DNA from: Lingula anatina
Lineage: Eukaryota > Brachiopoda > Lingulata > Lingulida > Lingulidae
Assembly: GCF_001039355.2 (NCBI RefSeq)
Contig: NW_019773537.1
Location: 228,436 to 251,138 of the forward strand
Length of the DNA stretch: 22,703 bases
Direction: 5' to 3'
Shown here: one piece after another, positions 21,901 to 22,703 of the stretch
Layout of the letters: each line of letters starts with the position of its first letter
Numbering within the stretch: the stretch's first letter is position 1
Made by a program: the position numbers and the translations under genes
Notes under the pieces: model-generated
Database searches by the model: none
Seen by the model: the letters and a program-made list of their open reading frames with translations, nothing else
What the model was told of the DNA's origin: nothing

Positions 21901-22587
21901 AAAAAAAGATTGAAATACTGAGCATCTAAATAATGTTCTTAGTTCTTAATTTACATGTATGGTTCATATGTATGATTGTTTTTCATTATACCAATCATAA
22001 TTGATATCTTGGTATGTTTTAATTTAAAGATTAACAGATAACAAAGAGAGGGCAGCACCCTTCTTGGTATTCAACAAATACATACTGTTGCTGATGGCAC
22101 TTCACTTTGGTTGACCAATCCACTCCGAACCAAATACTGGACAAAATCTCTAGCAGCGTTGGCCTGGGCATCCTTTTTGTTGGTGGAATTTCCACAGCCA
22201 ACATAACTATGGCCATCTATTCTGACCTGGAAATAGCATTCCCCTAGTGCATCAGAAAAACATATCCCATTGGCCACACATGGGAAATAATTGACAAATT
22301 TATGGATATTCCCTATGTAAATACACTGAGGAAAATGCTATTTAAAACTGTTTTGTAACAGATATCTTGTAGAATACAGGAACACTGGCCTCTCCCTCGA
22401 GCTTGTTTCTTATAATTTCTACACAGCTACCCAATGTAGCAGCCCACATTTTCTACACAATCCAATGTAACTTTACCTCACACATGAAACGCTGTCTTTG
22501 TTTGGATCCTGCAGGTCGTATGTCATAGTTTGGCGTCACTTTTTGTTTACCACACCACGCGTACAGGAACTGCTTAATGTCGCCCAT
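141..22587 (-). CDS. DHX9: DHX9/maleless-like ATP-dependent RNA helicase A, 5' half (spliced, partial)
   Basis: DExH-box nucleic acid helicases of this family unwind dsRNA, RNA:DNA hybrids and structured RNA, mainly in the nucleus, and fly MLE belongs to the dosage compensation complex. Thirteen coding exons (22587-22477, 22226-22086, 21697-21580, 21100-20976, 20595-20456, 18875-18829, 18527-18391, 18011-17922, 17349-17188, 17016-16939, 16250-16131, 13444-13373, 282-141) join with matching phases to 494 codons plus one base. Domain order matches DHX9: dsRBD1 (about residues 3-71), Gly/Pro-rich linker, dsRBD2 (about 176-250), WNPW...IDEGPLAF (342-357), Walker [10 protein letters not shown] (414-422), then TQPRRISAV and [10 protein letters not shown]. 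Walker A and motif Ia lie at nearly the positions I expect for the vertebrate protein. The DEIH box and the rest of the helicase core lie beyond base 1. A second copy of exons 8-11 lies inside the gene (see separate entries). Confidence 0.95.
283..2037. other. DHX9 intron 12, distal part, no gene seen
   Basis: AT-rich intronic sequence between DHX9 exon 13 and the LINE tail. The only clear feature is a (GA)n tract near 1784-1822. The small open frames here show no recognisable domain or splice context. Confidence 0.7.
1784..1822. repeat. (GA)n microsatellite
   Basis: Nearly perfect GA dinucleotide tract with an internal AAAG interruption, lying inside the DHX9 intron. Confidence 0.95.
2245..4293 (-). 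CDS. LINE ORF2 fragment: reverse transcriptase
   Basis: This roughly 682-residue ORF encodes a non-LTR retrotransposon polymerase, which in intact elements copies element RNA at a nicked target. Visible motifs in order are the APLKAKT linker, [30 protein letters not shown], catalytic block [24 protein letters not shown], block [11 protein letters not shown] (the YADD box) and a C-terminal tail ending HLFKQYYF. No internal stop interrupts it, so it is either young or well preserved. No good start codon defines its 5' end, because it is the 3' part of an ORF2 whose endonuclease half has been deleted and put out of frame. Its length beyond the YADD box matches CR1/L2-type proteins. Confidence 0.92.
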   Translation of the reverse strand: MSQSLDKLAPLKAKTLVQRDLQPWINDDILAAKRDRRQAENLWRRSKLTIHHQRYKEECHRVNQLIKKAKETYYSEMIDACDSDQNALFTTVNSLMGKNKRVAHPPSTSLKDLAGSMGSFYIAKISKIYGELESLEQTVATPLHPPISHLLPKPSLLLTAFEEATEDEVTKIISRSKKTSCLLDPMPTTLLSQILPAIIGLITHTVNICFKTGNFPQLFKSAIIRPLLKKPNLNAGFLQNYRPVSNLSFLSKVVECVIATRLFNHLDANNLVEKMQSAYKVNHSTESALLRIKNDLLCAVDSHSAVLLVLLDLSAAFDTVDHQVLLSFLEETVGIKDTALNLFRSYLTGRSQQVCVDGVLSELAQLVFGVPQGSVLGPLIFCIYTLPLGAILRFHEIGYHIYADDTQFYTSCNIRNPESSITKIAKCISDIRGWMIRNKLKINDEKTEFLVISQPHNKNIARSLSMSIGASVVQVSSHAKNLGVYFDSTLSMNRQISNVSKTCMFNIRNIGSLRKHLTDSATATVIHALVTPRLDFCNSLLYGSSEEQVKRLQPVQNISARLLTRTPKDNHITPVLMMLHWLPVRACILFKLLTFAHAAFYKLAPSYLNELVLHYVPSRNLRSGDHLLLKAYKARLVSYGDKAFKFAAPKEWNILPISLRQIVDPGHFKKELKTHLFKQYYF
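4217..4477 (-). pseudogene. LINE ORF2 fragment: N-terminus of APE-type endonuclease
   Basis: The frame encodes [20 protein letters not shown], then [12 protein letters not shown], the first two blocks of an apurinic-like endonuclease with the conserved Asn and the ETW glutamate. It then runs out of frame into the RT linker near 4290. The remaining catalytic blocks (the central Asp/Asn and the SDH end) are absent, so the nicking activity must be lost. Confidence 0.82.
4642..4839 (-). other. Possible 5' ORF remnant of the LINE (hydrophobic 65-aa frame)
   Basis: A short frame begins [20 protein letters not shown], a hydrophobic stretch, followed by polar sequence ending ISYLNISGH. It sits where a LINE ORF1 or 5' UTR would be. 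I do not recognise the sequence, and there is no zinc knuckle or coiled coil. It may be non-coding. Confidence 0.25.
5058..5501. other. Intronic DNA upstream of nested gene, no clear promoter
   Basis: AT-rich sequence with no ORF. It ends in a good polypyrimidine tract and AG (CCTCTCTTGCAG at 5490-5501), so an untranslated 5' exon of the nested gene probably lies further upstream, possibly before or within the LINE. I could not locate it. Confidence 0.5.
5502..5877 (+). CDS. Nested gene coding exon 1: death effector domain
   Basis: After a CTTGCAG acceptor and 18 untranslated bases, ATG (CAGACATGG, G at -3 and +4) opens 119 codons ending in phase 1 at CAAG|GTTGGT. Residues about 18-102 have the DED pattern: [18 protein letters not shown], an exposed helix 2, then [13 protein letters not shown] (the LLxxLEEKxxI core), [10 protein letters not shown] and a PRLCDTIKE end in place of the usual RxDL. 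A basic, possibly coiled-coil tail ([17 protein letters not shown]) follows. If the donor is not used, a stop is met within three codons, leaving a 122-residue DED-only protein. Confidence 0.85.
5520..11932 (+). CDS. Nested composite death-fold adaptor: DED, TRADD-like N, Death domain, helical repeats
   Basis: Six coding exons (5520-5877, 7119-7487, 7995-8161, 8362-8614, 8909-9094, 9534-11932) join with matching phases to 3732 bases, 1243 residues plus a TAG stop. Reading order: death effector domain (about 18-102), TRADD-like N-terminal domain (about 145-240), linker, Death domain (about 299-378), acidic linker, then about 700 residues of helical sequence with 78/85-residue repeats from 751. 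Death-fold domains assemble receptor, caspase and NF-kB signalling complexes in the cytoplasm, so this is probably a scaffold or adaptor. No enzyme motif, signal peptide or membrane segment is evident. The gene lies wholly within a DHX9 intron on the opposite strand. Domain calls are by eye, and no cDNA was available to confirm splicing. Confidence 0.85.
5866..5985. repeat. 39-bp tandem repeat spanning a 5' splice site (3 copies)
   Basis: Three units of AAGACATGCAAGGTT(G/A)GTG, each followed by TTAATTAGTTAGATGACTT with small changes, carry possible donors at 5878, 5917 and 5956. The first overlaps the end of the DED exon. Because 39 is a multiple of three the frame is kept, but each unit contains an in-frame TAA, so only the first donor gives a full-length protein. 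Confidence 0.93.
5986..7118. other. Intron 1 of nested gene, with a single N at 6427
   Basis: AT-rich intron. Small open frames at 6171-6660 have no recognisable domain. A lone N at 6427 may mark an assembly join; I see no repeat across it. Confidence 0.6.
7119..7487 (+). CDS. Nested gene exon 2: TRADD-like N-terminal domain
   Basis: The exon runs from a TTTATTTCAG acceptor to CCAG|GTATAT, phase 1 in and out, coding residues 120-242. The core reads [20 protein letters not shown], then [17 protein letters not shown], ending [17 protein letters not shown]. The pattern I-x-G-x-V-x-x-x-L-x-F, then L-x-x-x-W-x-x-Y-x-x-G-x-L, then a VxI strand before an acidic turn is what I recall for TRADD-like N-terminal domains in invertebrate proteins. 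In vertebrate TRADD this domain binds TRAF2. The identification is by pattern only and could be a related unnamed domain. Confidence 0.68.
7661..7855. repeat. 94-bp imperfect tandem duplication in intron 2
   Basis: Two copies of a segment beginning AAAAATAATT and containing CTTTGTATTAGCTTTTCTAC lie head to tail (starts 7661 and 7755), with scattered substitutions. No coding role is seen. Confidence 0.88.
7859..8018. repeat. Dispersed direct repeat, copy 1 (intron 2 / exon 3 boundary)
   Basis: This stretch resembles 9397-9557. Shared blocks are GGTGATATATATTTGATAAC, ATGCACTTTC, CTATCAATCCTTT and the acceptor plus exon start AGGAGAACCAGAAA. Confidence 0.88.
7995..8161 (+). CDS. Nested gene exon 3: linker
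   Basis: Acceptor TTTCTTGTAG leads into [20 protein letters not shown], then basic, polar sequence ending KETSAM at ATG|GTAATT (phase 0 out). There is no domain; it links the TRADD-like region to the Death domain. Its first eight codons and the preceding intron resemble the start of exon 6, which points to exon duplication. Confidence 0.75.
8362..8614 (+). CDS. Nested gene exon 4: Death domain
   Basis: This exon (residues 299-382) runs from TATTTTAG to GCTG|GTGAGA, phase 0 in and phase 1 out. It reads [20 protein letters not shown] followed by [18 protein letters not shown], then [13 protein letters not shown] followed by L-x-F-x-x-x-D-x-x-x-I, a Cys/Leu-rich helix 4-5 ([13 protein letters not shown]) and a late L-x-x-A-L helix fit the Death domain six-helix pattern. 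Such domains pair with other Death domains in receptor or adaptor complexes. A DED-like or CARD-like reading is less likely because of the WxELA motif. Confidence 0.85.
8909..9094 (+). CDS. Nested gene exon 5: acidic linker
   Basis: The acceptor is taken as ACTTACAG at 8901-8908 because phase 1 from exon 4 then continues as [20 protein letters not shown] and ends NTISNS at TCAG|GTAAAA (phase 1 out). The alternative acceptor TTTATAG at 8889 would bring a stop into frame from exon 4. The exon is acidic ([11 protein letters not shown]) with no recognised domain. Confidence 0.72.
9397..9557. repeat. Dispersed direct repeat, copy 2 (intron 5 / exon 6 boundary)
   Basis: Partner of 7859-8018. It includes the same acceptor context and the same GEPExQT codons in the same phase. 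Confidence 0.88.
9534..11932 (+). CDS. Nested gene exon 6: acidic linker and helical repeat region (terminal coding exon)
   Basis: This 2399-base exon opens with [17 protein letters not shown] after TTTGTTTTAG and ends at TAG 11930-11932. Residues 445-540 are polar and acidic. From about 541 on, the sequence is Leu-rich and predicted by eye to be all helical. From 751 there are clear repeats, each of the form [20 protein letters not shown], then [20 protein letters not shown] and a [10 protein letters not shown] end. The repeats start at residues 751, 836, 914, 999 and 1077; the last is divergent, and a weak sixth follows. I know no named family for them. The ILAKNxxTSExVLKQ segment recalls leucine-rich-variant (LRV) repeats, but this is uncertain. 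Confidence 0.85.
10451..11428 (+). repeat. Tandem 489-bp coding duplication (two 85+78-codon repeat pairs)
   Basis: Repeat starts at 10451, 10706, 10940 and 11195 give unit lengths of 255, 234, 255 and 234 bases. The long units share the insertion RYQW(Y/H)[12 protein letters not shown], which the short units lack. The array is therefore an ancestral pair duplicated once as a 489-bp block, in frame. Confidence 0.92.
11933..12865. other. Probable 3' UTR of nested gene and DHX9 intron
   Basis: AT-rich DNA after the TAG stop. Possible poly(A) signals on the plus strand are ATTAAA at 12348 and, further on, AATAAA near 13132. Neither can be confirmed from sequence. No ORF is seen. Confidence 0.5.
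12866..13043. repeat. 73-bp tandem duplication followed by an inverted copy
   Basis: Two direct units begin GGGAACAGTGATTGAGACTG at 12866 and 12939. Each contains CCTGTTCAGAACCAGTTGAT (12897 and 12970). An inverted match, GATCAACTGATTCTGAACAG, lies at 13023-13042, so the 3' half can fold into a stem. A poly(A) run follows at about 13064. This may be a small palindromic or MITE-like element; no terminal duplication is evident. Confidence 0.85.
13373..13444 (-). CDS. DHX9: DHX9 exon 12 (start of helicase core after motif I)
   Basis: This 24-codon exon codes [18 protein letters not shown] and ends AVITQ at a CAA|GTGAGT donor, preceded by a long T tract and CTCAG. VPQFI directly after GKTTQ is canonical for DExH helicases, and TQ|PRR is split between this exon and exon 13. 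The following intron is about 13 kb and contains the nested gene and the LINE. Confidence 0.95.
13791..13910 (-). CDS. DHX9: DHX9 exon 11', downstream copy (Walker A exon duplicate)
   Basis: This second 120-bp Walker A exon has the same acceptor (TTTTTGTCTAG) and a CAG|GTAAGA donor. I see one coding difference from 16250-16131, a synonymous Ala codon, while the flanking introns carry several substitutions and indels. It is the only intact member of the duplicated block. It could be the exon used, an alternative exon, or a redundant copy. Simple inclusion of both copies would give two P-loops, so one is probably skipped. Confidence 0.75.
14603..14677 (-). pseudogene. DHX9 exon 10', decayed duplicate
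   Basis: It codes [19 protein letters not shown] like exon 10. However, the donor context CCAGGAG|GTTTGT has become CAAGTTTTGT, with three bases lost and the GT destroyed, so normal splicing out of this exon is not expected. Confidence 0.82.
14849..14984 (-). pseudogene. DHX9 exon 9', 5'-truncated duplicate
   Basis: From [19 protein letters not shown] through [16 protein letters not shown] it matches exon 9 and keeps the GTGAGT donor. The first nine codons and the original acceptor are missing, replaced by a (GA)n tract. On the minus strand that tract reads as a long CT-rich run ending in CTCTCTCAG, a possible new acceptor at 14985. With that acceptor the exon would begin in a phase that exon 8 does not supply. 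Confidence 0.82.
14986..15048. repeat. (GA)n microsatellite at the broken exon 9'
   Basis: An imperfect GA/GAAA tract separates exon 9' from exon 8'. It corresponds to the tract at 17871-17910 in the other copy. Confidence 0.95.
15055..15141 (-). pseudogene. DHX9 exon 8', decayed duplicate
   Basis: It matches exon 8 over NVAI-PEVEQQ and LQIQ, but with about 15 changes, two in-frame stops (a TAA mid-exon and a TAG at the last codon) and no clear acceptor. It is more diverged than the rest of the duplicated block. Confidence 0.78.
15142..15793. other. AT-rich spacer between the two duplicated blocks
   Basis: No gene or match to the other copy is seen. It ends at a single N (15794), the probable contig join, with the upstream copy starting at once afterwards. 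Confidence 0.65.
16131..16250 (-). CDS. DHX9: DHX9 exon 11, upstream copy (Walker A exon)
   Basis: This 40-codon exon, phase 0 to phase 0, begins [18 protein letters not shown] and ends with [12 protein letters not shown] at a CAG|GTAAGG donor. GATGCGKTT is helicase motif I (Walker A), which binds the ATP phosphates. A second exon with identical coding potential lies at 13910-13791. Either copy can be joined to exon 12 without changing the protein, but inclusion of both would duplicate motif I. Confidence 0.93.
16939..17016 (-). CDS. DHX9: DHX9 exon 10 (helical segment before the helicase domain)
   Basis: This 26-codon exon codes [19 protein letters not shown] and ends DQGLQE. It is preceded by TTTTTACAG and followed by a GAG|GTTTGT donor, a weaker consensus. 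It fits the DHX9 segment between DEGPLAF and the LLPV...EIL motif. The second copy at 14677 has lost this donor. Confidence 0.9.
17188..17349 (-). CDS. DHX9: DHX9 exon 9 (WNPW / IDEGPLAF segment)
   Basis: This 54-codon exon runs between TTTTAG and a TTT|GTGAGT donor, phase 0 to phase 0. It codes [19 protein letters not shown], then [20 protein letters not shown]. [16 protein letters not shown] is a diagnostic DHX9 segment upstream of the helicase domain. A 5'-truncated duplicate lies at 14849-14984. Confidence 0.95.
17351..17850. other. DHX9 intron 8, no gene seen
   Basis: AT-rich intron absent from the downstream duplicate copy. No ORF with a recognisable domain. Confidence 0.65.
17851..17910. 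repeat. (GT)n(GA)n compound microsatellite
   Basis: A GT run turns directly into a GA run next to DHX9 exon 8. The open frames across it on both strands are low-complexity artefacts. Confidence 0.95.
17922..18011 (-). CDS. DHX9: DHX9 exon 8 (spacer between dsRBD2 and helicase core)
   Basis: This 30-codon exon, phase 0 to phase 0, begins [16 protein letters not shown] and ends in VVSE at a GAG|GTGAGA donor. PY-x-V-x-(I/L)SPE-x-EQQL is a conserved short segment of DHX9. The acceptor (TATTTAAAG) is weak. A (GT)n(GA)n microsatellite begins directly downstream in the intron, at 17851-17910. A decayed duplicate is at 15055-15141. Confidence 0.88.
18028..18390. other. DHX9 intron 7, no gene seen
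   Basis: AT-rich intronic sequence; nothing recognised. Confidence 0.6.
18391..18527 (-). CDS. DHX9: DHX9 exon 7 (end of dsRBD2)
   Basis: Acceptor TTTTCAG leads into [20 protein letters not shown] and [14 protein letters not shown], ending KKKEGDQ before a GTATGC donor (phase 0 out). [21 protein letters not shown] is the C-terminal helix region of dsRBD2, with the conserved Lys and Ala residues present, so dsRNA binding is probably retained. Confidence 0.96.
18829..18875 (-). CDS. DHX9: DHX9 exon 6 (47-bp micro-exon of dsRBD2)
   Basis: This very short exon codes [15 protein letters not shown] between a TTTTTTAG acceptor and an A|GTAAGA donor. Phase 2 in and phase 1 out match its neighbours exactly. 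SFIAEM followed by K-Q-L-x-R is the beta-2/beta-3 segment of dsRBD2. It would be missed by a length-filtered ORF search. Confidence 0.93.
18876..20455. other. DHX9 intron 5, no gene seen
   Basis: A 1.6 kb intron containing the (AATA)n tract. A G+C-richer stretch near 19255-19395 was checked for an exon on both strands and gave no DHX9-like peptide. Small open frames at 19473-19670 and 19861-20187 have no recognisable domain. Confidence 0.6.
18906..18977. repeat. (AATA)n microsatellite
   Basis: About 18 perfect AAAT units in DHX9 intron 5, just upstream (in the gene's sense) of the 47-bp micro-exon 6. Confidence 0.97.
20456..20595 (-). CDS. DHX9: DHX9 exon 5 (start of dsRBD2)
   Basis: This exon codes 46 residues plus two bases (phase 2 out), beginning [20 protein letters not shown] and ending in VGPDHN before a GTAGGT donor. 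HGNWTxENAKxxLxQY is the opening of the second dsRBD in DHX9 orthologues. Plus-strand reading frames over this stretch are shadows. Confidence 0.95.
20931..20949. repeat. (AC)n microsatellite
   Basis: A short AC run in DHX9 intron 4, preceded by CACG-rich sequence. Confidence 0.93.
20976..21100 (-). CDS. DHX9: DHX9 exon 4 (linker before dsRBD2)
   Basis: This 125-base exon (phase 1 in, phase 0 out) uses a GTGCAG acceptor and a GAA|GTAAGA donor. It codes [12 protein letters not shown], then [18 protein letters not shown]. The PPxxYMxRxAEKRxxEE stretch is a conserved DHX9 linker motif just before the EDVDLNAD segment encoded by the next exon. Confidence 0.92.
21101..21579. other. DHX9 intron 3, no gene seen
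   Basis: AT-rich intronic sequence without recognisable features. Introns 2 (21698-22085) and 1 (22227-22476) likewise hold nothing clear. Confidence 0.6.
21580..21697 (-). CDS. DHX9: DHX9 exon 3 (Gly/Pro-rich linker)
   Basis: This 39-codon exon (phase 0 in, phase 1 out) follows a TTTATTTCAG acceptor. It is strongly Gly- and Pro-rich ([16 protein letters not shown], then APPPHIGL). A low-complexity linker ending in PPPHxGL precedes the second dsRBD in DHX9 orthologues. The composition is biased, so the call rests on position, frame and the PPPHIGL end. Confidence 0.88.
22086..22226 (-). CDS. DHX9: DHX9 exon 2 (core of dsRBD1)
   Basis: This exon codes 47 residues, phase 0 to phase 0, between TTTCCAG and a GTATGT donor. 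It carries the dsRBD signature [20 protein letters not shown], including the Lys-Lys and Ala residues of the alpha-2 helix that contact dsRNA in this fold. Together with exon 1 it completes one dsRNA-binding domain. The segment after NQSEVPSAT leads into the variable linker. Confidence 0.95.
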
Positions 22588-22597
22588 GCTTCTTCAC
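22477..22597 (-). CDS. DHX9: DHX9 exon 1 (first coding exon; start of dsRBD1)
   Basis: The ATG at 22587 opens [16 protein letters not shown], the characteristic DHX9 N-terminus, and the exon codes 37 residues up to FMCE with a GAG|GTAAAG donor (phase 0). A pyrimidine-rich stretch ending in CAG lies only 10 bases before the ATG. This suggests that the exon starts at 22597 and that a further 5' untranslated exon lies upstream, probably outside the window. No promoter could be recognised. Confidence 0.93.
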
Positions 22598-22703
22598 CTG
22601 AAACAAATAAAAAGGAACTTCTCAACCCATGAAACTTCATGCTTATAAATATTAGTAAAATGCATAAATAGTCAACATTGGGCAATGGCTGAATCCCCCC
22701 CCC

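Noticed and set aside
1-22703. Bacterial-type systems (CRISPR array, operon, Shine-Dalgarno sites, tRNA or rRNA genes)
   Set aside because: The window is clearly spliced eukaryotic DNA; the tandem repeats lack spacer structure, and no tRNA or rRNA pattern was seen by eye.

Overview
This window is intron-rich, AT-rich metazoan nuclear DNA, probably from an invertebrate and perhaps a mollusc or other lophotrochozoan. The evidence is spliced genes with GT/AG introns, a CR1/L2-like LINE, abundant microsatellites, and an adaptor gene with a TRADD-like N-terminal region and a death effector domain, a combination I associate mainly with invertebrates. The species cannot be fixed from sequence alone.

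The frame of the window is the 5' half of a DHX9 / maleless (RNA helicase A) orthologue on the minus strand. I could place 13 consecutive coding exons from the ATG at 22587 down to 141. They join in frame to give about 494 residues: dsRBD1, a Gly/Pro-rich linker, dsRBD2, the conserved WNPW segment, the Walker A exon, and the exons carrying the start of the helicase core. The gene continues beyond base 1.

Between exon 12 (13444-13373) and exon 13 (282-141) lies a 13 kb intron that holds two other things. One is a LINE on the minus strand (about 2038-5057) with an intact-looking reverse transcriptase ORF but most of its endonuclease deleted. The other is a complete plus-strand nested gene (5520-11932, six coding exons, 1243 codons before the stop, all splice phases matching). 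It encodes a death effector domain, a TRADD-like N-terminal domain, a Death domain, an acidic linker and a long helical repeat region. It looks like a FADD/TRADD-type composite adaptor with a repeat tail and is the most novel object here.

The locus has been reshaped by local duplications. DHX9 exons 8-11 have a second, partly decayed copy (13470-15141) in which only the Walker A exon remains intact, and a single N sits at the duplication boundary (15794). The 3' end of DHX9 exon 13 with its 5' splice site is tandemly repeated three times (period 59). Independently, the 3' end of the nested gene's first coding exon with its 5' splice site is also repeated three times (period 39). The nested gene's repeat array grew by an exact 489-bp two-repeat duplication, and its exons 3 and 6 begin with duplicated intron/exon sequence. 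All product calls rest on pattern recognition by eye; no database search was run.
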